From Bradyrhizobium sp. BTAi1 (GTDB lineage Bacteria; Pseudomonadota; Alphaproteobacteria; Rhizobiales; Xanthobacteraceae), in contig NC_009485.1 of the NCBI RefSeq assembly GCF_000015165.1, positions 2,334,001-2,398,000 of the forward strand: 64,000 nucleotides of DNA, in the 5' to 3' direction. Position numbers and translations under genes: made by a program. Below, one piece after another: positions 8,579 to 16,896 of the stretch; within the stretch, counting starts at the first letter, position 1, and every line of letters begins with the position of its first letter. Under the pieces are notes generated by a model that saw nothing but the letters and a program-made list of their open reading frames with translations, was not told where the DNA came from and did not search any database.

Positions 8579-9347
8579 GCGCTCCTGTCGGTTTGTGATG
8601 GGTGATCTCTGCTGTCGAGTGTGTGGTCTCGATCGCGCCGTCAGGCGCCGCTTCCTTGAGGCCGATGCCGGTCACGCCGATCCGCAGCGCTTCGCGCACC
8701 AGCCAGGCCAGCTTCTCGCCGGCCCGCTCCGCCGACAGGCCGTGGTCATGAATGTTCGAGATGCAGTTGCGCGCGCTGTCGCGCAGGCCGGGCGCCGGAT
8801 GGAGTGTGAGGTAGACGCCGAGCGAGTCGGCCGCCGACAGCCCCGGGCGCTCGCCGATGAGAACGGCCACGAGCCGGGCGCGCATCGCCGCGCCGACATC
8901 GTCGCCCAGCGCGACGCGCGCCTGCGAGGCCAGCACGACCGGACCAATGGCAAGGCCCGGGAGTCGCGCCTCGGTCGCGATCACCACGTCAGCTGCGTGG
9001 CGTTCGACCGCATCGGCGGAGAGCCCGTCGGCGATGACGAAGACGAGATCGAACGGACCTGACGGCAGCTGTGAGGCTGCGCCTGCGGCGAGGCGGCGTC
9101 CGAGGTCGGGCCGGCGCAGGTAGCTGGCGCGGTCCGGCGCCGCGCTGGCCACCTTGATCACCTCGCGCGGCGCCAGCGCGTCGGCGATGCTGTCGAAATT
9201 GACCTTGCCCCACACGGCGTCGCGCGCGAGCGCATGCGCCATCTGGAATTCCAGTCTGGCCTGCGTCGGCAGCCCGTCTCCGCAGCGTCCGAGCGCGACG
9301 CGGGCGCGCGTCATCCGGCGCAACATGTCGAACGCATCGTCCCTCAT
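8565..9347 (-). CDS. eutC: ethanolamine ammonia-lyase small subunit
   Basis: A 260-residue protein of the EutC family, with typical segments LEFQMAHALARDAVW, VVIATEARLPGLAIGP and LIGERPGLSAADSLG. With EutB it forms the adenosylcobalamin-dependent lyase that converts ethanolamine to acetaldehyde and ammonia. The ATG at 9347 overlaps the eutB stop codon (ATGA). The frame is open far upstream inside eutB, but the overlap and the start of similarity (MRDDAFDMLRRMT) fix this start. Length is close to that of non-microcompartment EutC proteins; no encapsulation-type extension is obvious. Confidence 0.93.
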   Translation of the reverse strand: MRDDAFDMLRRMTRARVALGRCGDGLPTQARLEFQMAHALARDAVWGKVNFDSIADALAPREVIKVASAAPDRASYLRRPDLGRRLAAGAASQLPSGPFDLVFVIADGLSADAVERHAADVVIATEARLPGLAIGPVVLASQARVALGDDVGAAMRARLVAVLIGERPGLSAADSLGVYLTLHPAPGLRDSARNCISNIHDHGLSAERAGEKLAWLVREALRIGVTGIGLKEAAPDGAIETTHSTAEITHHKPTGARGHE

Positions 9348-10744
9348 GCCCGCGCTCCGCGTCCGATCAGCCGGGTGACGGCGGGCGCGCTGCGCGGCAG
9401 CGGCGGCACGCGGCCGTGTTCGTCGAGCAGGCCCATGCGCGCCAGCCAGGCCTCGAACTCGGGTGCCGGGCGGCGATTGAGCAGATGCCGCAACCGCATC
9501 ACGTCGTGATGCGACAGGCTTTGATAGTTGAGCATGATGTCGTCGGCGCCGGGGACCGCGATCAGGAAATTGACATTGGCCGCCGCGAGCAGCAGCGCCA
9601 GATCGTCCATGTCGTCCTGATCGGCCTCGGCATGGTTGGTGTAGCAGACGTCGCAGCCCATCGGCACGCCGAGCAGCTTGGCGCAGAAATGATCCTCCAG
9701 CCCGGCGCGGATGATTTCCTTTGCGTCGTACAGATATTCCGGACCGATGAAGCCGACGACGGTATTGACCAGCAGCGGCGAGAAGGCGCGCGCGACCGCG
9801 TAGGCGCGGGCCTCGACGGTCTGCTGATCGAGGCCGTGATGGGCGTCGGCCGAGAGCGCCGCGCCCTGGCCGGTCTCGAAATACATGACGTTGCTGCCGA
9901 TGGTGCCGCGCTTGAGCGACTGCGCGGCGTCCTGCGCCTCCGCCAGCAATGCGAGCGTCACGCCGAACCCGGCATTGGCGGCCTCGGTGCCGGCAATCGA
10001 TTGAAAGACGAGATCCAGGGGCGCGCCTTGCTCGATCGCCTGGATCGAGGTCGTGACGTGGCTGAGCACGCAGGATTGCGTCGGCACCTCGAATTTGCAC
10101 CTGATGTCGTCGAGCATCGACAGCAGGCGAATGCAGGCTTCGACATTGTCCGTCGCTGGATTGATGCCGATCACGGCATCGCCCATGCCGAACAGCAGAC
10201 CGTCGAGGGTGCCGGCCGCGATCGCCTGGGGATCGTCGGTCGGATCGTTGGGCTGCAGCCGTGACGACAGCCGGCCGGGCAGGCCGATGGTGGAACGAAA
10301 CGCGGTCACCACCCGGCACTTCGCCGCGATGGCGATCAGATCGCCATTGCCGCACAGCTTGGAGACGGCCGCGACCATTTCCGGGGTGAGGCCGGGCGCG
10401 AGCGTGGCAAGCCGGTCGGCATCCGCCTCCCAGGACAGCAGCCACTCGCGAAACTGCCCAACGGTCAGCGCGGCGACCGGCGCGAATGCCGCGGCATCGT
10501 GGCTGTCGAGGATGAGGCGCGTGACCTCGTCGGTCTCGTAGGGAATCAGCGGCTCGTCGAGGAAACGTCGCAACGGCACATCGGCCAGCGCCATCCGTGC
10601 CGCCACCCGCCGCGCGGCGCTGTCGGCCGCGACGCCCGCCAGTTCATCGCCGGAGCGGCGGGGTGAGGCGCAGGCCAGCAGCGTCTTGAGATCATCGAAA
10701 ACATGAGTTTCGCCGCGATGGCGCGACCGGAATGCACCTGTCAT
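9344..10744 (-). CDS. eutB: ethanolamine ammonia-lyase large subunit
   Basis: A 466-residue TIM-barrel subunit carrying the substrate site and, with EutC, the B12 site. Recognisable blocks include AKCRVVTAFRSTIGLPGRLS, LLFGMGDAVIGINPATD, GSNVMYFETGQG and GCDVCYTNHAEADQDDMD. It is first in the eutB-eutC-eat operon, starting at an ATG at 10744 that opens the family similarity. No cobalamin riboswitch could be recognised in the 243-bp gap upstream. No eut shell, EutA reactivase or aldehyde dehydrogenase gene is present nearby, so acetaldehyde must be handled elsewhere. Confidence 0.95.
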   Translation of the reverse strand: MTGAFRSRHRGETHVFDDLKTLLACASPRRSGDELAGVAADSAARRVAARMALADVPLRRFLDEPLIPYETDEVTRLILDSHDAAAFAPVAALTVGQFREWLLSWEADADRLATLAPGLTPEMVAAVSKLCGNGDLIAIAAKCRVVTAFRSTIGLPGRLSSRLQPNDPTDDPQAIAAGTLDGLLFGMGDAVIGINPATDNVEACIRLLSMLDDIRCKFEVPTQSCVLSHVTTSIQAIEQGAPLDLVFQSIAGTEAANAGFGVTLALLAEAQDAAQSLKRGTIGSNVMYFETGQGAALSADAHHGLDQQTVEARAYAVARAFSPLLVNTVVGFIGPEYLYDAKEIIRAGLEDHFCAKLLGVPMGCDVCYTNHAEADQDDMDDLALLLAAANVNFLIAVPGADDIMLNYQSLSHHDVMRLRHLLNRRPAPEFEAWLARMGLLDEHGRVPPLPRSAPAVTRLIGRGARA

Positions 10745-10987
10745 CTTCGACCTGCCGCTGTGTCAGAGGGGTCCCAAGCGGCCGGGACGACGGCCGCAAC
10801 GCTCATGACGGGGGCGAGGTTAGGCGATGGCGGCTCCGGAAACTTGACATCTCAGCACAATCTTCGGTCACACCGTCTGAATGCTCAGAAATTCAGCAGA
10901 TGATCTGGAGAACTGAGCGAATGCGGTGAAAGCGACGGCGCCACGCCATGGACCGCGCCGCGCCGGGATGCTATCTCGCCACCCCAC

Positions 10988-11500
10988 ATGAGTGACCTCT
11001 CCATCACGATCTCAGCCGAGAAGCCGGGCGATGCGCAGGCGATCGAGCGGCTGCATGAGCGCACCTTCGGCCCCGGCCGCTTCGTGCTGAGCGCCTATCG
11101 GTTGCGCGAGCACGTCGATCACCTGCTCGAATTGTCGTTCACCGCCCATATCGGCACCTTGCTGGTCGGCTCGGTGCGGCAGCTGCCGATCTGCGTCGGC
11201 GACACCAAGGCGCTGATGCTCGGGCCGCTGACGGTCGAGCCGCCGTTCCGCAAGCACGGCATCGGCCGCATGCTGATGGAGCGCTCGATCGCGGATGCGC
11301 GCGTGCAGGGCCACCGCCTGATCCTGCTGGTCGGTGATGCCGCCTATTATGCGCGGGTCGGCTTCAAGCCGGTGCCGAAGGGCCGCGCGACGATGCCCGG
11401 GCCTGTCGACTACAACCGGTTGCTGGTGAACGAGCTGGTCGAGGGCGCCTTCGAGGGTGTCGCGGGCGAGATCCGTCCGGATTGGGATTACGCGCGCTAA
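10988..11500 (+). CDS. GNAT-family N-acetyltransferase
   Basis: A 170-residue protein of the GCN5-related acetyltransferase fold. The acetyl-CoA pyrophosphate loop is VEPPFRKHGIGRMLME (pattern R-x-x-G-x-G). The downstream strand reads LILLVGDAAYYARVGFKPVP, the pattern of YhbS-like acetyltransferases. The acceptor substrate is unknown. It diverges from eutB and is followed by a palindromic repeat. Family is sure; substrate is not. Confidence 0.87.
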   Translation: MSDLSITISAEKPGDAQAIERLHERTFGPGRFVLSAYRLREHVDHLLELSFTAHIGTLLVGSVRQLPICVGDTKALMLGPLTVEPPFRKHGIGRMLMERSIADARVQGHRLILLVGDAAYYARVGFKPVPKGRATMPGPVDYNRLLVNELVEGAFEGVAGEIRPDWDYAR

Positions 11501-11510
11501 GATCTTTCCA

Positions 11511-11587
11511 TCATTGCGAGCGAAGCGAAGCAATCCAGGGCCCAGCGAGGACTCTGGATTGCTTCGTCGCTGCGCTCCTCGCAATGA
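11511..11587. repeat. intergenic palindromic repeat, family A (copy 1)
   Basis: The ends are inverted copies: TCATTGCGAG at 11511-11520 and CTCGCAATGA at 11578-11587. Inner arms (GCAATCCAGG / CTGGATTGC) extend the fold, so the transcript could form one long hairpin. A second copy with the same sequence is at 57211-57293. Such elements are abundant in Bradyrhizobium genomes. Here it separates the GNAT gene from the convergent TonB receptor gene. Confidence 0.85.
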
Positions 11588-11638
11588 CGAAGGAGGGAGC
11601 GCAGGTTGGTCGGCTTCTGCGCTCCTCCGAGTTCGTGA

Positions 11639-13981
11639 TCAGAACTTCAGATTGGCAAATATCCGCACCCCGATGCCGGGCAGCAGGACCTGATCCTTGG
11701 TGTAGGACACGGAGTTGCGGATCTTCTCGTTCAGCAGGTTGTTGCCGACCAGGCCGACCAGCATCTCGCGCGCGCCGAACATGTTCGGATCGAGCTTGGT
11801 CCGGTAGCTGACCTCGGCCTTCAGCAGGTTGTAGCCCGGAGTCGGCGTTTCCGCGATCGGGGCGATGTCGTTCTGGGCGAAGGCGTGCAACAGGTTGACG
11901 CGTGTCAGCCAGTTCGCGTCGCGCCAGAACAGGCCGCCGCCGATGCGCAGCGGCGGAATCCGCGGCACGTTGGTGCCGTCAGGGAATGTCGCCCGGACGA
12001 CGTCGAACTGGTTCTCGATGCCCCAGATGCCGGTGCCGAGCGGAGCGACATCGAACTGGCTCTGGAACTCGGCGCCGCGGAACAGCGCGTTACGCTGCGA
12101 ATAGACCGCCTGGTTGAGATTGGCACCCGCAGTGCCGCATGAGTCGAAATCGTCGCTGCACATCACGCCGGTGAGACGGCGATAGATGAAGTTGCTGAAC
12201 TGCGTGTAGTAGGCGGTCGCCTCGAAGCGGAACGGACCGGTAGCCTTGCGCAGGCCGACCTCGACGGTCTTGGCGGTCTCGATCGTCAGGTTCGGGTTGC
12301 CGATGTCGAAGGTCGCGGTCGCATCATGCCCGCCGCGCGAGAACAGTTCGGCCGCCTTCGGCGCACGCTCGACATATTGGGCCGTGATGCTCGCCACCAG
12401 ATCGCCGGGCAGATCCTGCAACAGGCCGACGCTCGCGCTCTTCGGCGTGTAAGACGGGTTGCGGGCGATGTTGGCTTGCGGCGCGCCGTTCGGAAGAAAG
12501 TCCGCCGGGAAGTCGGGCGTGGAGCCGTTCAACGAGACGTGCTCGATGCGGCCGGCGACCTGCGCTTTGGTCGTGGGCGTGAAGGCGAGTTCATTGAAGA
12601 CGTAGCCGGCAACGCGGTTGTTGGTGTTAGGCCCGAACAGGCCGTTGAAGACGGTGCCTGGATTGTCCGGGCTCGGCGCGTTGAGCTCCTGGTGACCCGC
12701 CTGTAGGCCATAGGCCGTCGTCAGCGTGGCGAAGCGCAGATTGACCGGCATCATCTGCATTTCGACGCGGATTTCCTGCTCGCGGTTGGTGAAGGTCTGG
12801 CGGACGCCGTCGGTCGCCGGGTTGGTCACATCGGCGAGTCCGATTTCATTGTGCCGGTAGTCGGTCGCACCGGCCCAGAAGCGGATCGCGTCGATCGCCG
12901 CCGAGTCCGGCCGGTACTCGCCCTTCGCGGTGATCTTGGTCTGATGCGCATCGATGCGCGTCCGGTTGTCGGATCCGTCGGTTCCCGGAATGTGGTAGAG
13001 CGCGTCGGTCTGCGTGATCGCCGCGCCGATGAAGCCGCCGCTGAAGAAATAGCTGCCGCCGATCGAGGCGCCGTCATTCTGCACCGCCGAATTGGGCTGC
13101 CGGCCGTTCACCGGACGGGTCTGGTCGAACAGATACGGATAGCCCGGAATGGAATAATCACCGGTCTTGCGGCCATAGGCGTCGGCGTGAAGGGCAAAAT
13201 TGCCGCCGCCGGCATCGAGCAGCACGCCGCCTTCGACGCCGCGATCGACCGAGCTGAAGGAGGTGCGCGTCTCGGCCGTGACGCAGGGCGCACTTGCCGC
13301 CGCGGGCGCGGTCGCGGGCAGGCCATAGCTCTGAAACGGCGCGGTCGAGCACGTCGGCAGCGCCTGCGGGATGCGATTGTTGGTGGCGCTGACGACGCCG
13401 CCGATCGACGTCGAGCCATAGCGCAGCGCCGCAGGACCGCGGACCACCTCGATCTGATCGCTGGTGAGCGGATCGATCGGGACGAAATGGTCCTCGCCGA
13501 GATCCGAGGCGCCGCCGCCGCCGATGCCGTTCTCGACAATGCCCACGCGGTTGACATCGAGGCCGCGGATGATCGGCCTGCTCGAGGCGCCCGGTGCGAA
13601 GCTGGAGCCGGTGATGCCCGGCTTCGAGTTCAGCAGATCGCCGAGTGTGGCGGCACCGGAGCGGCGAAGCTCCTCGTTCGGCACCACCGTGACGGTGGCG
13701 AACTGATCGGTCACGACCGGCAGCACGCCTTGCTGGGGGGGCGGCGGCGCGGCCGGTGTTTCGCGCGCGGGCGCCGGCGCACGGGTGCCGCCGCGCGCCA
13801 CGCGCGTGGTCGGATTGGGCCGCGGCACCACCGGCTTGCGCGCTCGGATCGGGCTCGGCGCGGTGACGTTGACTTCAGGCAGTTCGGCCGCCGGCTTTGG
13901 ATCATCGGCACGCGCGGAGGCGCTGAAAAGGCACAAAATGGCTGCGGCGCTGCAGCCTGACATCAAAGCTCTGGGCAACAT
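11639..13981 (-). CDS. TonB-dependent outer-membrane receptor (possible metal uptake)
   Basis: A 780-residue receptor. A Sec signal peptide occupies about residues 1-26 (SAAAILCLFSASARA, then DDP). The plug domain follows a Pro-rich linker and contains LGDLLNSKPGITGSSFAPGA, RPIIRGLDVNRVGIVENGIG and VEVVRGPAALRYGS-like segments. The C-terminus ends in LPGIGVRIFANLKF, an aromatic end typical of outer-membrane beta-barrels. The plug recalls ZnuD-type receptors, but the long His-rich loop of ZnuD is not obvious. The frame runs open to 14461, but the signal peptide sets the start at 13981. It lies downstream of a DUF2946 gene on the same strand. Substrate is inferred, not shown. Confidence 0.88.
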   Translation of the reverse strand: MLPRALMSGCSAAAILCLFSASARADDPKPAAELPEVNVTAPSPIRARKPVVPRPNPTTRVARGGTRAPAPARETPAAPPPPQQGVLPVVTDQFATVTVVPNEELRRSGAATLGDLLNSKPGITGSSFAPGASSRPIIRGLDVNRVGIVENGIGGGGASDLGEDHFVPIDPLTSDQIEVVRGPAALRYGSTSIGGVVSATNNRIPQALPTCSTAPFQSYGLPATAPAAASAPCVTAETRTSFSSVDRGVEGGVLLDAGGGNFALHADAYGRKTGDYSIPGYPYLFDQTRPVNGRQPNSAVQNDGASIGGSYFFSGGFIGAAITQTDALYHIPGTDGSDNRTRIDAHQTKITAKGEYRPDSAAIDAIRFWAGATDYRHNEIGLADVTNPATDGVRQTFTNREQEIRVEMQMMPVNLRFATLTTAYGLQAGHQELNAPSPDNPGTVFNGLFGPNTNNRVAGYVFNELAFTPTTKAQVAGRIEHVSLNGSTPDFPADFLPNGAPQANIARNPSYTPKSASVGLLQDLPGDLVASITAQYVERAPKAAELFSRGGHDATATFDIGNPNLTIETAKTVEVGLRKATGPFRFEATAYYTQFSNFIYRRLTGVMCSDDFDSCGTAGANLNQAVYSQRNALFRGAEFQSQFDVAPLGTGIWGIENQFDVVRATFPDGTNVPRIPPLRIGGGLFWRDANWLTRVNLLHAFAQNDIAPIAETPTPGYNLLKAEVSYRTKLDPNMFGAREMLVGLVGNNLLNEKIRNSVSYTKDQVLLPGIGVRIFANLKF

Positions 13982-14120
13982 TTTCCATTCCTGATTCTGA
14001 TCAGGCGTCCCACATCGTCGCTTGTGGGATGCGCCTGCCGCCGGCTTGCGCCGGCCCCATTCGTGCATGCTGTCGCTGCGCGCGTGCGCGCAGCGGTGGC
14101 GATGTTTCGCGTGGTTGAGA

Positions 14121-14498
14121 TCAGGCGGTGGGAGGGGCGCGCGGCTGGAACGCCGTGCTGACCGCGACGGCGGCGAGCGGAGCAGTGATCGCGTCGGGCA
14201 GACGAAACGCGACGGGGGCGGGAAGGGCGAGAACCGGCGCCGGGGACAGCAGGATCGACTGCGCCATCGCCATGACGGCGCAGATGGCGCAGTTGTCTGC
14301 GGACGGCTGCTGATCGGGATCGGGACTTGCCGGCGAGCCGGTGCGAACGCTGGCGATATTGACCGCCGCGCCATCCTGAGCCTGCGCTGCGAGCCAATGA
14401 ACATGACCGAAGGCGAGCGCGAACTGCAGCAGCAGCGCACACAGCGCCAGCCGCGATCCATGTTTGATGTTCGCGCGAAACCAGCTCATGGCCAGCAT
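14121..14498 (-). CDS. DUF2946 family small secreted/membrane protein
   Basis: About 125 residues. A hydrophobic N-terminal helix (LALCALLLQFALAFGHVHWL) is followed by a CAICAVMAMA segment and a Pro/Ala-rich tail, the outline of DUF2946 proteins, which often sit beside metal-related TonB receptors. The Cys-x-x-Cys and nearby His could bind a metal. Start choice is uncertain: a GTG at 14519 and ATGs at 14498 and 14489 are all possible, and none has a strong ribosome-binding site. It precedes the TonB receptor by 139 bp on the same strand, suggesting joint function. Confidence 0.65.
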   Translation of the reverse strand: MLAMSWFRANIKHGSRLALCALLLQFALAFGHVHWLAAQAQDGAAVNIASVRTGSPASPDPDQQPSADNCAICAVMAMAQSILLSPAPVLALPAPVAFRLPDAITAPLAAVAVSTAFQPRAPPTA

Positions 14499-14545
14499 TG
14501 GCTCATGTCGATCGGCCACCCCGTTCAGCTGAGAGGCTCAGCCAT

Positions 14546-14560
14546 TGTTACAAAGTAACA
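14546..14560. promoter_or_regulatory. palindromic operator candidate upstream of DUF2946/TonB genes
   Basis: TGTTACAAAGTAACA is a perfect palindrome of 6-bp arms around an AAA centre. It lies about 48-62 bp upstream of the preferred DUF2946 start. The layout (TGTTAy-N3-rTAACA) is like the Zur box described for gammaproteobacteria, but a different metalloregulator could equally use it. Confidence 0.45.
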
Positions 14561-14687
14561 TCGCAGGGGGGATCAGGAACTGTCAATCAGCCGACGACAA
14601 ATGGCCACTGAATCGGCCCAGCTGTGCCCTCAGCGCCACGCTGACGCGTCCGGATGCGCATGAAGGGCCGCACCCGAACGATTGGTC

Positions 14688-16751
14688 TCAGCGTCCCTCG
14701 CGAACCCAGGTCGCGGCGAGCGCGCCGAGCAGCAGCAGGAGGCCGATCACGCCGGCGAACATCGGCAGCACGCCGACGCCCTTGACCACGCTGGCATCGC
14801 GGATCCGCACGCCCATCCAGCCATCGCCGCTGAACAGCGTCGACGAGCGGACCGGGACGATGCGCGGCATGTCGATGCCCGATCCATCGCCGATGCGGCG
14901 GGCATCGCCGCCGGTCGCCTGCGCCAGCGGCTTCAGGGTCTCGGTGGTGGAGGTGACCTCGGAGAACTCCTTGGGATTGGTCGGCCCGACATTGATCAGC
15001 GCCTTCAAGGTGCCGTCGGTGGCCTGCCACAGGCCGAGCTCGTTGGCGGGCAGGGTCGCGCGCCATTCGCCAGGATCGCCTTGGGCCAGGGTGAGCTCAC
15101 GCGTCTGGCCCGACGGTGACGTCACGGTCACCGGCGGCACGGTGTCGCCCATGGTCTGGCGGATGACGGCGAGGTCCTTGCCCTGGACCTGCAGCCGCAG
15201 CGCCTCCTCGTCGAGGTCAGGCTGCTGCATCAGCCAATGCGACATGCGCCGCAGCAGATCGAGATGTGGACCGCCGCCTTCATAGCCGCGTGCCCACAGC
15301 CAGATGTGGTCGGACAGCAGCAGCGCGACGCGGCCGGCGCCGAAGCGCGACAGCAGCAAGAGCGGCTTGCCGTCGGCGCCGGTCATGACCGGCGGGCTGA
15401 CCGCGTTGCGGGTCTCGACGGTGCGGAAGAAGCGGCTCCAATGCGGCGGCTCGGAGGCCGAGCCTTCGAGCCCGCGCGTGACCGGGTGGCGTTTGCCGGC
15501 GTCGGAGAGATGCGCATAAAACGGCTTCTCGGTCACGCCGACCGGTTCGGCGGGCAGCACCGAGTCCAGCGGCGTGCGCCAGATGCTGGTGTTGGAGGCG
15601 TAGTCCGGCCCGGCCGACACCAGCACCGCGCCGCCATTCCTGACGTAGCGGGCGATATTGTCGAAATAGGCGATCGGCAGCACGCCCTGGCGGGCGTAGC
15701 GATCGAAGATGATCAGCTGGAATTCGTTGATCTTCTGCTGGAACAGCTCGCGGGTCGGAAACGCGATCAGCGACAGCTCGTTGATCGGCGTGCCGTCCTG
15801 CTTCTCCGGCGGCCGCAGGATGGTGAAGTGGACGAGGTCGATGCTGGCGTCCGACTTCAACAGGTTGCGCCAAGTGCGCTCGCCGGAATGCGGCTCGCCC
15901 GACACCAGCAGCACGCGCAGTTTGTCGCGCACGCCGTCGATCGACACGACAGCACGGTTGTTGACGAGCGTCAGCTCGTTGTCGAGCGGGGAGGCCTCGA
16001 TCTCGACGATGTTCTGGCCTTCATGCTTGATGTCCACGTCGACATTGGCGGCCTGACCGCTGGTCAAGGTGCGCTCGCTGATGACCTCGCCGTCGCGGCG
16101 GATCACGACCTTGGCGCTGGCGCCACTGACGCCCTGATCGTCGAGCCGGAAGCTGATCGTCTGCGGCTGGCCGACGATGCCGAAGCGCGGTGCGGCGGTG
16201 ATGGCGATGCGGCGGTCGCGCTCGGCATTCTGTCCGGTGATCAGCGCCTGCAGCGGCGCCTGGAAGCCGAGGGCTGCGACACTGCCGGGAATGTCATGCA
16301 CGCGGCCGTCGGTGATCAGGAAGGCGCCGGCGACGCGATCGACCGGCACGTCCGACAGCGCCGAGGTCAGCGCGCCGAACAGATGCGTGCCGTCGGTCTC
16401 GCCATCGGCCTGGCCGGCATCGACGACGCGGACCTCGAGGCCCTTGATCTTCTTCAGGCTGTCGACCAGCGCCTCCTGGGCCGCCTGCGTCTGCTTGTTG
16501 CGGTCGCCGAAATTCTGGCTCGGGCTCTTGTCGACGACGACGGCGGCCACCGAGCTCAACGGCTCGCGGTCCTCGCGCGTGAACTGCGGATTGGCGAGCG
16601 CCAGCGCGATCAGCGCGAGCGCAGTGACGCGGATCCAGGCCGAGCGCGAGCGGCCGAGCAACAGCAGCGCCGCGATGACCACGATCGCGCCGATCGCCAG
16701 CCACAGCACCAATGTCGGAACCAGAGGCGTGAACGCGATGCCGTAGTTCAT
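14688..16751 (-). CDS. membrane protein with VWA-like and glutamine amidotransferase-like regions
   Basis: A 687-residue protein, last gene of the MoxR operon. Two N-terminal membrane helices (about residues 10-32 and 40-56) precede a VWA-like segment with AAVVVDKSPSQNFG, a degenerate MIDAS-type DxSxS. The middle holds a beta-rich domain and a GATase1-like region around FQLIIFDRYARQG to GGAVLVSAGPDY. One C-terminal helix ends the protein. Homologues accompany MoxR, DUF58 and DUF4159 genes across alphaproteobacteria. A role in assembling or stressing the envelope is inferred only from such context. The gap to the preceding gene (145 bp) holds a palindromic repeat. Confidence 0.75.
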   Translation of the reverse strand: MNYGIAFTPLVPTLVLWLAIGAIVVIAALLLLGRSRSAWIRVTALALIALALANPQFTREDREPLSSVAAVVVDKSPSQNFGDRNKQTQAAQEALVDSLKKIKGLEVRVVDAGQADGETDGTHLFGALTSALSDVPVDRVAGAFLITDGRVHDIPGSVAALGFQAPLQALITGQNAERDRRIAITAAPRFGIVGQPQTISFRLDDQGVSGASAKVVIRRDGEVISERTLTSGQAANVDVDIKHEGQNIVEIEASPLDNELTLVNNRAVVSIDGVRDKLRVLLVSGEPHSGERTWRNLLKSDASIDLVHFTILRPPEKQDGTPINELSLIAFPTRELFQQKINEFQLIIFDRYARQGVLPIAYFDNIARYVRNGGAVLVSAGPDYASNTSIWRTPLDSVLPAEPVGVTEKPFYAHLSDAGKRHPVTRGLEGSASEPPHWSRFFRTVETRNAVSPPVMTGADGKPLLLLSRFGAGRVALLLSDHIWLWARGYEGGGPHLDLLRRMSHWLMQQPDLDEEALRLQVQGKDLAVIRQTMGDTVPPVTVTSPSGQTRELTLAQGDPGEWRATLPANELGLWQATDGTLKALINVGPTNPKEFSEVTSTTETLKPLAQATGGDARRIGDGSGIDMPRIVPVRSSTLFSGDGWMGVRIRDASVVKGVGVLPMFAGVIGLLLLLGALAATWVREGR

Positions 16752-16770
16752 GAGGCAAACTCGCTGGCTT

Positions 16771-16856
16771 CGTCATGGCCGGGCCCGTCCCGGCCATCCA
16801 CGTCGTGCTGAGAGAACGGAGAGACGTGGATGCCCGGGACAAGCCCGGGCATGACG
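16771..16856. repeat. intergenic palindromic repeat, family B (copy 1)
   Basis: The element opens with CGTCATGGCCGGG and closes with CCCGGGCATGACG, so the ends are near-perfect inverted copies. Inner arms CCACGTC and GACGTGG also pair. It lies between two genes of the MoxR operon on the same strand. A related copy is at 39274-39399. Confidence 0.8.
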
Positions 16857-16896
16857 GCGGAGATTGGGGCGGGACCGATGTTCATGACGACCATGG

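Noticed and set aside
9348..10445. N-terminal extension of the eutC frame into eutB
   Set aside because: The eutB protein is fully conserved there, and the ATGA overlap sets the eutC start at 9347.
10745..10987. Cobalamin riboswitch in front of eutB
   Set aside because: No B12-box-like sequence or matching stem series could be recognised.
13982..14461. N-terminal extension of the TonB receptor frame
   Set aside because: It lies before a clear signal peptide and overlaps the DUF2946 gene in another frame.
15237..16811. A 524-codon plus-strand frame opposite the last MoxR-operon gene
   Set aside because: Codon shadow with no domain; it also runs through the palindromic repeat.
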